DNA of 7,070 bases from DATADF01 sp046263155. GTDB lineage: Bacteria; Actinomycetota; CADDZG01; WHSQ01. The notes below the pieces were generated by a model. The model was not told where the DNA came from. It did not search any database and worked only from the letters and a program-made list of their open reading frames with translations. Position numbers and translations under genes: made by a program. Shown here piece after piece: positions 1 to 6,471 of the stretch (position 1 is the stretch's first letter; every line of letters starts with the position of its first letter). The stretch covers positions 1 through 7,070 of the forward strand of contig JBHELF010000113.1 of the NCBI GenBank assembly GCA_046263155.1, given 5' to 3'.

Positions 1-1359
1 CGGATGATAGTCGTAGGTGGTCGTCGGAGTGACCATCGACGAATAGCCGAGGCGGTAGGCGTCGGGAGCGAACTCGGGGTTGCCGTGGAAGAAGGCGGTG
101 TAGCTCGCCTCCGCGAAGGGGATCCGGCTTTCGCCTTCGCCGGCGTAGGTGCGAAGCACGAGCTGGTCGAGGCCTTCGACGCGCTGTGAAATCGCGAGAT
201 GGTCGCGATAGGCGCTGACGCCGGTCAGATAGACTCGGTCGGAGCCGGCAATGACCGTTCGCCATTCCTCCGGATTCGCGGGATCGGCCTCGGCGAGGCG
301 GAAATTCACATGATCGTCGTTGGTATGGACCCAGAGTTTCCCGTGCGCGGCATCCAAATGATATTCGCGGTTCGGCTTGCGCTTCGAAACCAGGGTCAGC
401 GGCTGCGCCGGGTCGGCGGCGGAGACGAAGCGGACTTCGCTCGTCGCATTGTCCCCCGTCGAAACGAAGAGCAGGCTTTCGTCCTTCGACTTGTGAATTC
501 CGACGCTGAAGCCGACATCCTCGGTTTCTTCGTAGAGCGGGATGTCCTCGCTCGTGGGCGTCCCAAGCCGGTGATAGCGCGCGCGATAGCTGCGCCACTG
601 CTCGTTGACCTCGGTGAAGACGATCCCGGCGCTGTCGCTGGTCCACACCGGCAGGCCGATGCCGACGTCGGTAACGGTCTCGATGTCCTTGCCCGCGGCG
701 AGATCGCGGATGCGCAATTGGAAACGCTCGGAGCCGTTGTCGTCGACCAGGGTCGCGAGCAGCCTGCCGTCGGGGCTGACCTGGATCGCGCCCAGGCGGA
801 AATAGTCCTTGCCCTCGGCCTCGACCGGCTCGTCGAAGATGATTTCGGCCGGGCTGCCCTCAACATCGTTCGTCCTGAGCGAAGTCGAAGGGCGCTGCTC
901 GTGCGGTTGTGCAAGGCGCCCTTCGACGTAGTTTATCCTGAGCGACGCCGCAGGCGGCGTCGAAGGGCTCGCCTGCGGCTCGCTTCGCTCAGGACGAACG
1001 GATTGCGGTGCGCTGGCGATCCGTTGCCGATACCAGGTGCGGTACTGCGCTCCGGGCCGGAATGCCCACCAATATTCGAAGTCGCCCTGACGCAGCGGGA
1101 CCGAGCTCTCGTCCTCCTTGACCCGGCCCTTCATCTCCTCGAACAAAGCGTCGATCAGCTCCTTGTGCTGCTTCGCCCAGGCGTCGAAATAATCGTTCTC
1201 CGCATGCAGGTAGGCGAGGACGTCGGGGTCGCTGACCTGCGGGTAGTCGGGGTCGCGCAGCCAATGCCACAGGTCCTCGATTCGGACGCCGTGGCGCTCG
1301 TAGCAATAGGGGCGCTTCTCGGCTACCGGCGGCGTGGGAATTTCGACGGGCTTGTCCAT
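1..1359 (-). CDS. ptrB: Oligopeptidase B (S9A prolyl oligopeptidase family), N-terminal part
   Basis: Serine peptidase that cleaves peptides, not folded proteins, after Arg or Lys; members are cytoplasmic or periplasmic. The reading frame starts at ATG 1359 and is still open at base 1, giving 453 residues. The N-terminus (PPVAEKRPYCYERHGVRIEDLW then WLRDP, residues 10-36) is the typical opening of the family. The stretch from about residue 95 reads as the seven-bladed beta-propeller, with YFRLGAIQVSPDGRLLA at 186-202. The Ser-Asp-His catalytic domain lies beyond the window. A GAGG motif six bases upstream supports the start. Residues about 120-165 are foreign to the family: they are encoded by a palindromic repeat at 867-1000 that keeps the frame open, and the family sequence resumes at AEIIFDE. 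The gene is 166 bases downstream of the flavoprotein gene on the same strand. Assignment to PtrB rather than another S9A peptidase rests on recalled similarity. Confidence 0.88.
   Translation of the reverse strand, partial: MDKPVEIPTPPVAEKRPYCYERHGVRIEDLWHWLRDPDYPQVSDPDVLAYLHAENDYFDAWAKQHKELIDALFEEMKGRVKEDESSVPLRQGDFEYWWAFRPGAQYRTWYRQRIASAPQSVRPERSEPQASPSTPPAASLRINYVEGRLAQPHEQRPSTSLRTNDVEGSPAEIIFDEPVEAEGKDYFRLGAIQVSPDGRLLATLVDDNGSERFQLRIRDLAAGKDIETVTDVGIGLPVWTSDSAGIVFTEVNEQWRSYRARYHRLGTPTSEDIPLYEETEDVGFSVGIHKSKDESLLFVSTGDNATSEVRFVSAADPAQPLTLVSKRKPNREYHLDAAHGKLWVHTNDDHVNFRLAEADPANPEEWRTVIAGSDRVYLTGVSAYRDHLAISQRVEGLDQLVLRTYAGEGESRIPFAEASYTAFFHGNPEFAPDAYRLGYSSMVTPTTTYDYHP
867..1000. repeat. REP-like composite palindromic element inside ptrB
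   Basis: The element is bounded by an 18-bp perfect inverted repeat, CGTTCGTCCTGAGCGAAG at 867-884 and its complement at 983-1000. Inside are a 12-bp perfect inverted repeat (GTCGAAGGGCGC 884-895 against 916-927), a further degenerate copy (ATCCTGAGCGA...TCGAAGGGC, 935-968) and an 8-bp hairpin (944-951 with 954-961). The unit GTTCGTCCTGAGC...TCGAAGGGC is one I recall as widely dispersed, usually between genes, in sphingomonad genomes. Here several copies are packed head to head and translated as about 45 extra residues of oligopeptidase B without a stop codon. Confidence 0.85.
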
Positions 1360-1410
1360 GCGCGCCCTCTTAGCGCGTGGACCGGCGACGAAAAGAGCAA
1401 GCGGCGATGC

Positions 1411-1442
1411 GAATGTCTGCTTTGGGTGGAAAGCGGACATTC
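1411..1442. repeat. Intergenic palindromic repeat (sphingomonad type)
   Basis: GAATGTCTGCTTT (1411-1423) and AAAGCGGACATTC (1430-1442) form a 13-bp hairpin with one G-T position and a GGGTGG loop. It lies in the 166-base gap between the flavoprotein gene and ptrB (1360-1525). I recall nearly identical palindromes scattered through Sphingomonadales genomes; that is from memory, not a search. The remainder of the gap shows no clear promoter. A weak imperfect hairpin at about 1445-1474 could be a transcript end but has no T tract. Confidence 0.6.
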
Positions 1443-1525
1443 CGGCCAGTCGGTTTTCCGTGACACCGGCCCGCAACCTTCAGAATATGGTAGCCCGCGG
1501 CAACCGGAGAAGGGAATCTGTGCTC

Positions 1526-2419
1526 TCAAACCAGCATCGACTGCTGGGCGAAGATACCCGCCATCGCGCCGTGCGATGATGCCAGGGTGACCGAGGGCAT
1601 GAGGGGGTTGGCGAGGTCGCCGGCGGCGTAGATGCCGGGCATGCTGGTTTCGCGGCGCTCGTCGACCTTGAGGGCGATGCCGCCCGGCGTATCGACCGTG
1701 GCGAGGCCCAGTGATTCATGCAGGCTTGCGGACGGCTTGTTGCGCGGATGCGCGAACAGGATGTCGACCGCGACATTGCGGCCGGTCTCGAGATTGACGG
1801 TGGCGATATGGCCCCCGTGATGGGCGATCTCGATGATCCGGCCATCGGCGACAGGTATGTTGCGGCGCGCCAGATCGGCCCGGATATCGGGCGGAATGGC
1901 GTGACCATCGGCGAAGAGCGTCAACGCGTCGGTCCAATCGTGGAACAGCCTGACATGATTGTGCGACTGCGGGCCGGACCAGACGAGGCCCCAATGCTGG
2001 CCGGCGACTTCAAAGCCGTCGCAATAGGGGCAGGGCACGATGGACGTGCCCCAGCCTTCGGCAAAGCCCGGAACATCAGGCATCTGGTCGGCGACGCCAT
2101 AGCTCAGGATCAGGCGGCGCGCCCCAAGGCCTTCGCCATCGCCAGTGAGGACGGAGAAATCGTCGATGGCGCCGGAGATGCTGTCGGCCCGGGCATTGAC
2201 CAGCCTGATCGTGGGATAGCGCGCCAGCTGCTGCCGCGCCTCGGCCAGGATGTCCAGCGGTGGCTTGTGATCGTGGCCGAGCAGACCGTGCGAATGGCCG
2301 GCGAAGCGGTTGCGCGGCAGGCCGGTATCGAGAACGGTGACCTTGCGGCGGGCACGGCCGAGCTGCAGGGCGCCGGCGAGACCGGCAAAGCTGCCGCCGA
2401 TGATGATGACGTCATCCAT
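1526..2419 (-). CDS. Thioredoxin-reductase-like NAD(P)/FAD-dependent oxidoreductase
   Basis: Class II pyridine-nucleotide flavoprotein of 297 residues, about the length of TrxB. The FAD dinucleotide-binding motif is at the N-terminus (DVIIIGGSFAG, 3-13). A redox-active CPYCDG motif is at 130-135. The second FAD signature is PGIYAAGD at 261-268. The central NAD(P)H-binding loop, normally GxGxxA, reads WSGPQSHNH at 147-155 and is degenerate, as is the usual basic motif for NADPH. The protein may therefore use a different reductant, or act as a ferredoxin-type or oxidase variant; this is inference. ATG 2419 is chosen over ATG 2434 because GGAG lies nine bases before it and MDDVIIIGG is the usual family start. 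The start overlaps the 3' end of the TetR gene by eight bases, so the two are probably translated together. The substrate is unknown; a classical thioredoxin reductase is less likely than a paralogue. Confidence 0.88.
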   Translation of the reverse strand: MDDVIIIGGSFAGLAGALQLGRARRKVTVLDTGLPRNRFAGHSHGLLGHDHKPPLDILAEARQQLARYPTIRLVNARADSISGAIDDFSVLTGDGEGLGARRLILSYGVADQMPDVPGFAEGWGTSIVPCPYCDGFEVAGQHWGLVWSGPQSHNHVRLFHDWTDALTLFADGHAIPPDIRADLARRNIPVADGRIIEIAHHGGHIATVNLETGRNVAVDILFAHPRNKPSASLHESLGLATVDTPGGIALKVDERRETSMPGIYAAGDLANPLMPSVTLASSHGAMAGIFAQQSMLV

Positions 2420-3041
2420 GGTGATGGGCTCCATGTTGTGGTCGGAGCTGTCCTTTTTGGGCAGTACCGGCAGACAACCCCATCACGCTCTTGGCGGCCG
2501 CTTGCAAGAACTGCTTCGACAGCTGCTCGTCATTGACAGCGCGCGAGAGGACCATCGCGCCGACCATTGTCGAAAGAATCGCCATGGCCTTGCCGCCGGG
2601 CTCTTTGCCGTCGGCTTCGTCAACCCAACGGCCGAACATCTCGAGGTATTCTCTTATCCCGGCTTCGAATGACGCCTTCACGTCGGCGCCCTGTCTGGCT
2701 GCATCCGAACCGAGTGCTGCGACCGGGCAGCCGTCCATCCGCTCTTCGCGATGTTCCGTGCTGAGGTAGAGCGCGATTACCGCGCCAAGGGGATCGTCGG
2801 GATTTGCCGCGGCCTCGGCTGACAAGCGGTTGAAGGCGCTCGCCATCGCCCGCCTGGACGCCTGCGCGGCCAGGTCGTCCTTCGATGCAAACTGCTTGTA
2901 AAAGGCGCCCTGGGTCAGGCCGGCGCCCTTCATCAGATCCTTGAGGCCTATGCCGTCAAAGCCGTGCTCCCTGAAGAGGCGGCTCGCCACGTTGATCACG
3001 GTTTGACGGTTTTCCGCGGCTTGAGTGCGACTCACTCGCAT
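2412..3041 (-). CDS. TetR/AcrR-family transcriptional regulator
   Basis: A 209-residue one-component repressor of typical length. Residues 10-56 form the DNA-binding domain (VINVASRLFREHGFDGIGLKDLMKGAG, then the recognition helix and tail TQGAFYKQF). The C-terminal half is the ligand/dimer domain and carries HREERMDGCPVAAL at 97-110, a conserved feature of a TetR subgroup with a single Cys (C105). The protein ends in a His-rich tail (HGAHHHG) encoded where the gene overlaps the downstream flavoprotein. GGA about nine bases before ATG 3041 serves as ribosome binding site. The overlap suggests it controls its own two-gene operon, with a redox or electrophile signal as a plausible but unproven input. 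Upstream there are only 37 bases before the stop of the GC-rich TPR gene, so no complete native promoter is evident. Confidence 0.9.
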   Translation of the reverse strand: MRVSRTQAAENRQTVINVASRLFREHGFDGIGLKDLMKGAGLTQGAFYKQFASKDDLAAQASRRAMASAFNRLSAEAAANPDDPLGAVIALYLSTEHREERMDGCPVAALGSDAARQGADVKASFEAGIREYLEMFGRWVDEADGKEPGGKAMAILSTMVGAMVLSRAVNDEQLSKQFLQAAAKSVMGLSAGTAQKGQLRPQHGAHHHG

Positions 3042-3078
3042 CGTCGATCTTCCTTTTTTAGGCGACCCGCGGCCGCGC

Positions 3079-4704
3079 TCACGGCGCCTGCGTTGCGCGG
3101 CCCTGCTGCGTCGCCGGCTGCGTCGCCTGCGTCGTCCGCTGCATCGCGCGCACCGACGGCGTGCGGTTCGGGGTGCGCTGCAGCGCGACCTCGAGCACTC
3201 GCCGGGCGTCCGCCGGGCGTCCCGCCTCGAGCAGGAGCTCGCCGTAGAGCTCGGCCGCGGGCTTGATCGGCTCCGGCGGCCCGGACGGCGCGTCCAGCGT
3301 GAGCTCCAGGTCCATCGCCTCCTTCGCGAGCGCGAGCCCCGCGTCGCGCTGGCCGCGCGCGAAGCGCGACACGGCGCCGAGCTCCTTCTCCAGGATCGCG
3401 ACCGGCTTCGCGCCGTACGCGTTCCCCGCCGCCTCGAGTCGCTCGCGCGCGGCCTTCAGCCCGGCCTCGGCCGCGGCGGCCGTGGCGGTGTCCCCCAGCT
3501 TGGCGGCGCTGTACCCGGCGACGAACGTCCACGTGTTCCGGCCCGCGTACGTCGGCGAGGCCAAGGCCGGCATGCCGGGCATGGCGGCGTGCGCATCCCC
3601 CGTGGCCGTCGCCGGCGCGGTGTCGAGCGCGATCCGCTCCCACCGCCCGCTCTCGAGGATGTAGCGCGCGCGCATGCCGAGGTAGGCGTCGCGGACGCCG
3701 GCGTTCCCGGGGTTGCGGTCGGCCGTGGCCCTCGCCGTCTCGACGTTCGCCCGTGCCTCGTCGAACCGCCCCATCATCAGGTTGGCGTACGTCAGCCAGC
3801 CGAGCGTGTGGAAGTCCTCGCGCCCTTCCGGCAGCTTCATGCGCGCGATGAGGTCCGTCGCCGCCTTGAAGGCCACGGTGTTCGAGCGGGCGACGTCGGG
3901 CCACATGCCGCGCTGCACGAAGATGTGCGACGGCATGTGCAGCGCGTGGGCTGCCGCCGGCGCGATGTCCGCGTACGCCCGGGCTGCCGGCAGCGCGAGC
4001 GGCGCGTGGTCGGGGTCGTCGAACGCGTGGATGATGTAGTGCACGGCGCCGGGGTGCCGCGGGTTCTCGCGCCACACCGCCTGCGCGACGGCGGCGGCGA
4101 GCGCCTGCCGGCGGAAGCCCTTGTCGCCCGGGCGCACGGTCCCGAGCAGCGAGAGGGCGTAGAGCGTCGCGACCTCGTGGTCGTCCGGCCAGCGGGCGTG
4201 CATCGCGGCCATCGAGTCCGAGTACGCCACGTCGCGCGCGAGCTTGCCGCCGGGCCCGTAGAAAAGCGCCTCCGCCGCGCCGAGGTACGCCTTCTCCTTC
4301 GGCGTGCGCGCCTTGGCGGCGCGCCCTTCGAACGTGGGCGCGAGTCGCTCGAGCGTGCGCCTCGCGACCGCCGAGTCCTGCTGCGCCCAGAGCGGGTGGT
4401 TGTAGCTCATCGCCTCCCCCCAGTACGCCATGGCGAACGACGGGTCCGCCTTCTGGGCGCGCCGAAACGCGTCGGCGGCCTCGTCGAACTGGAAGTTGTA
4501 GAGGTCCTTGACGCCCTCGACGAACGCGGGCTGCGCGGCGGGCGCGCCCGAGGTCGGGAACGCGATGGTGCCGCGCTCCTCGGCGCGCGGGGGCGTGGTC
4601 CCGCGCGCCTGACCGCCGGCGGGTGTCCACGGGAGCGCCACGAGCGTGGCGACGAGCGCGGCGACGAGCGCGGCGAGCGAGGCAGGGGCGAATGTGCGAG
4701 TCAT
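3079..4704 (-). CDS. Secreted tetratricopeptide-repeat-like protein of unknown function
   Basis: 541 residues from ATG 4704, which has AAGG two bases upstream and sits at the natural start of a Sec signal peptide (hydrophobic core about 8-25, likely cleavage near GGQA, 30-33). It is thus predicted to be exported. A TPR-like helical pair spans 65-100 (LYNFQFDEAADAFRRAQKADPSFAMAYWGEAM). The strongest family marks are HYIIHAFDDPDHAPL (222-236) and HALHMPSHIFVQRGMW (253-268), conserved in a family I recall from Gemmatimonadota, Acidobacteriota and related soil bacteria, without an assigned function. More helical repeat follows to about 512. The last 25 residues are a Thr/Gln/Ala low-complexity tail from a short GACGCAG-like DNA repeat, where related proteins continue with ordered helix, so the end may be damaged. 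The third-position GC is far higher than in the neighbouring genes. It is driven from the palindromic promoter at 4742-4784. Confidence 0.82.
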   Translation of the reverse strand: MTRTFAPASLAALVAALVATLVALPWTPAGGQARGTTPPRAEERGTIAFPTSGAPAAQPAFVEGVKDLYNFQFDEAADAFRRAQKADPSFAMAYWGEAMSYNHPLWAQQDSAVARRTLERLAPTFEGRAAKARTPKEKAYLGAAEALFYGPGGKLARDVAYSDSMAAMHARWPDDHEVATLYALSLLGTVRPGDKGFRRQALAAAVAQAVWRENPRHPGAVHYIIHAFDDPDHAPLALPAARAYADIAPAAAHALHMPSHIFVQRGMWPDVARSNTVAFKAATDLIARMKLPEGREDFHTLGWLTYANLMMGRFDEARANVETARATADRNPGNAGVRDAYLGMRARYILESGRWERIALDTAPATATGDAHAAMPGMPALASPTYAGRNTWTFVAGYSAAKLGDTATAAAAEAGLKAARERLEAAGNAYGAKPVAILEKELGAVSRFARGQRDAGLALAKEAMDLELTLDAPSGPPEPIKPAAELYGELLLEAGRPADARRVLEVALQRTPNRTPSVRAMQRTTQATQPATQQGRATQAP

Positions 4705-4741
4705 GTCCTTCTCGGGTGGAGGAAGCGCGGGGTTTTTTAGC

Positions 4742-4784
4742 TTGCGTTCGCATTCTATATAGCCCATATAGAGTTCGAACGCAA
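4742..4784. promoter_or_regulatory. 43-bp palindromic bidirectional promoter/operator
   Basis: Two 20-base arms (4742-4761 and 4765-4784) pair with three mismatches around GCC. Because of the symmetry each strand reads as a promoter. Minus: TTGCGT (4784-4779), 17 bases, TATATA (4761-4756), 50 bases upstream of the TPR start. Plus: TTGCGT (4742-4747), 17 bases, CATATA (4765-4770), ending 32 bases before the ATG of the TetR fragment. The outer nine bases TTGCGTTCG/CGAACGCAA are perfectly inverted. The size and symmetry suit a dimeric TetR-like repressor covering both promoters; the regulator is inferred, not shown. Confidence 0.65.
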
Positions 4785-4802
4785 TCTATTTCATGGAAGA
4801 CG

Positions 4803-4919
4803 ATGGGCGACGTGGACGACATCGCGTCCGAAATCGGCATGAGCCGAGCGAACGTTTACCGTTTCGTCCCCTCCAGGGATGCCATCAACGAGTCGAGAGC
4901 GAACGTCGGTGAGTTGTAG
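4803..4919 (+). pseudogene. TetR-family regulator fragment (helix-turn-helix only)
   Basis: A 38-codon frame beginning MGDVDDIASEIGMSRANVYRF. DVDDIASEIGMSRANVYRFVPSRDAINES matches helices 2 and 3 and the following turn of a TetR DNA-binding domain almost perfectly. The preceding codons KT (4797-4802) also fit, so similarity begins right after the palindromic promoter. Helix 1 and all of the ligand-binding domain are missing: upstream lies promoter sequence, and after INES the frame runs to RANVGEL and a stop at 4917-4919. The simplest reading is a remnant of the regulator once divergent from the TPR gene. A weak GGAAG before ATG 4803 and the plus-direction promoter leave open that a mini HTH peptide is made. 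Confidence 0.6.
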
Positions 4920-4977
4920 CGAGGTGGAGTGTGTGCGGCGTCATCGCTGATGCGGGCGTTGGCCGCCCCCTGGGTCT

Positions 4978-4986
4978 GGAGGAGGG
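4978..4986 (+). promoter_or_regulatory. Strong Shine-Dalgarno site
   Basis: GGAGGAGGG lies just before ATG 4990. It is the best ribosome binding site in the window and fixes the start of the 162-codon gene, whose coding style alone would not settle it. Confidence 0.75.
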
Positions 4987-4989
4987 TCG

Positions 4990-5478
4990 ATGCCGCGCGC
5001 CTACTCGCAGAATCTTCGAGCCCGCGTGCTCGCCGCGGCGCGCGAAGAACTGGCTCGCCTCTTTGATCACCTCGAAACCGAAGTAACCGCCATGCGCGAC
5101 GCCGGAGCCCCGAGCGGTATCGAGACGGAGAGGGATCAGCTGAGCTGCGTCGTTCGAGTCGCGCGTGTCAGCCTCGCCCTTGGGTGGCACTATTCGTATG
5201 CGAACACGCTGCGTTATTCGGGCCTTCGTGTCCGCGAGTTCGATCGGCCGTTATATCTGCGTGGGAGCGCAAGGCGCCGAAGGGAGCCAACGGAGGAAGC
5301 GGAGTTTGCTTTTACTCGGACGTTGGAAGGACGATTGGGTTGGGCAGGTGAGTCTGACGGCGGGCGCGTCTGGTCAAGTCCGCAGCTTGCTGATCACTAC
5401 CTGAAGCGCTTGTTAGATCGCATGAAAGCGCAGCGAAACGATGTCGACCGCTCCGACGATGATGATGACGACTGGTGA
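4990..5478 (+). CDS. Hypothetical protein with Asp-rich C-terminus
   Basis: 162 residues; I do not recognise the family. The N-terminus MPRAYSQNLRARVLAA resembles the first helix of IS630-type transposases, but the helix-turn-helix and DDE core that should follow are absent, so a shared function is not supported; a remnant fused to another frame is possible. Residues 10-37 look like an amphipathic helix, 45-72 a second helical or hydrophobic stretch (CVVRVARVSLALGW), and 93-99 a basic patch (GSARRRR). There is no signal peptide or membrane segment. The C-terminus is DRSDDDDDDW, the six Asp codons forming an 18-base GAY run at 5455-5472. The strong Shine-Dalgarno at 4978 and lack of internal stops support expression. 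It converges on the minus-strand gene ending at 5582, with 103 bases between and no obvious terminator. Confidence 0.6.
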   Translation: MPRAYSQNLRARVLAAAREELARLFDHLETEVTAMRDAGAPSGIETERDQLSCVVRVARVSLALGWHYSYANTLRYSGLRVREFDRPLYLRGSARRRREPTEEAEFAFTRTLEGRLGWAGESDGGRVWSSPQLADHYLKRLLDRMKAQRNDVDRSDDDDDDW

Positions 5479-5581
5479 TTCCAGCGAGGTGCGCGTTCGG
5501 ACTCTTCGCGACGTACTACACAAAAGCGCGCGTTTCAGCCGGGATCAGAGGTTGGCGACGTTCTGACATACTCCTCCTGAT

Positions 5582-6181
5582 CTACCGACCGGCCGTAGAC
5601 TCTGCGGGGAAGAACACCCGGCCGTCGATCCCATATGAGTCGGTCCGGAAGTGAATGTCTTTCCTCCCGCGCCGGACCTTGGCTGAGCATGCGAAACTCG
5701 CGGTGTAGCGGTCCAGCTCCGGTAGCTGCTTGCACAGCCGAACCTCGAACTCATTGAGCCGCTTGGTGAGGTGCACCTCGGTCGCATTACCGAACCTTGC
5801 CGCCTGCACAACAGTCAGCGGCCTGTCGCGCTCTACGAGTTCGGCGTTGACGCTGCCAGCGGCCACACTGAATCTGCTCAGGGAGACGGAGCAGTCTGGC
5901 AGGTCGTCGTCTACGTAGCTGATCAGCAGCAGCGTCACCACAACGTCAGGTAGCGGCAAGTGAAGCCGCAACTCGAACGACAGCGGGTAGAGTTCGAGAT
6001 CGTAGCGCGGACGCCGCAACACCGGCGGTCTCAGCATCACCGGCGAACGCACTGGTCCCACCAGTGCTTGCCCCTGCTGGGGCTCCGCCCGTCGGCGAAG
6101 CATCCAGACACCGACGGACGTAATCACGCTGACGATAGCGAGGGCCGAGGCCCATTCGTTGACACCCCATGCATCCAGCAT
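5582..6181 (-). CDS. Hypothetical single-pass membrane protein
   Basis: 199 residues from ATG 6181; family not recognised. One membrane segment lies at about 10-28 (WASALAIVSVITSVGVWML), followed by RRR, which by the positive-inside rule places the remaining 170 residues in the cytoplasm. A Pro/Arg-rich linker (residues 43-59) leads to a region rich in alternating hydrophobic residues (ELYPLSFELRLHLPLPDVVVTLLLISYVDD, split over 63-92), which looks like a beta-rich domain. No catalytic motif stands out. A GGGG nine bases upstream is a weak ribosome site. The frame is open back to GTG 6268, which would add 29 residues but has no ribosome site. It is preceded by a 250-base untranslated stretch and a candidate attenuator at 6434-6553 on the same strand, so its transcription may be controlled by termination. 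Confidence 0.6.
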   Translation of the reverse strand: MLDAWGVNEWASALAIVSVITSVGVWMLRRRAEPQQGQALVGPVRSPVMLRPPVLRRPRYDLELYPLSFELRLHLPLPDVVVTLLLISYVDDDLPDCSVSLSRFSVAAGSVNAELVERDRPLTVVQAARFGNATEVHLTKRLNEFEVRLCKQLPELDRYTASFACSAKVRRGRKDIHFRTDSYGIDGRVFFPAESTAGR

Positions 6182-6433
6182 TGTCGAGATCCCCGCGCTT
6201 AAGGTCCTACGCCAGTAACCAGAATCGATTCTTCTCACACATTCGACCAAGCCCACCAAGCGTCGCACCGCTGGAACGCACGTCTTCTTGTTTACACCAC
6301 CCTACCCGCGGCTGAAGCTGGGCAGGACAAGAGCACCCTGACTGCCTACCGATTCCGAAAACCGCTGGCCCTACATACCGTGAAAAGCTCATTATCGCGG
6401 CCGGGCTCGCCTCGTTGACAAGTACCCCAGAAC

Positions 6434-6471
6434 AAAAAAAGCCCCCAAAAACTCCTGGGAGTCGTGGGGGC
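6434..6471 (-). terminator. Strong intrinsic terminator
   Basis: On the minus strand GCCCCCA (6471-6465) pairs with TGGGGGC (6447-6441). The stem continues after a small internal loop with GACTCC (6463-6458) against GGAGTT (6455-6450), closing on a two-base CA loop. Seven T residues follow (6440-6434). It stops transcripts entering from the right. No protein gene lies directly upstream; it may end a small RNA or act as the attenuator of the membrane-protein gene. Confidence 0.85.

Noticed and set aside
199..1590. Long plus-strand reading frame opposite ptrB
   Set aside because: It is the antisense shadow of the oligopeptidase frame in GC-rich DNA; it has no family motifs and runs past the ptrB start into the intergenic repeat.
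1718..2536. Plus-strand frame of 272 codons opposite the flavoprotein
   Set aside because: Antisense of clear FAD-motif coding; composition and start context do not support a gene.
3025..4740. Plus-strand 571-codon and minus-strand 602-codon frames over the TPR gene
   Set aside because: Extremely Arg-rich translations typical of off-frame reading in high-GC DNA. The 541-aa frame has a signal peptide and family motifs.
4990..5040. IS630 transposase gene
   Set aside because: Only the first 16 residues are similar; no HTH, DDE triad or terminal inverted repeats were found.
6182..6268. GTG 6268 start extending the membrane protein by 29 residues
   Set aside because: No ribosome site before the GTG and an added charged segment; ATG 6181 gives a usual N-terminal membrane anchor. 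Not fully excluded.
6415..6420. TTGACA as a plus-strand promoter
   Set aside because: No -10 hexamer at 16-18 bases; that position falls in the terminator A tract and stem.
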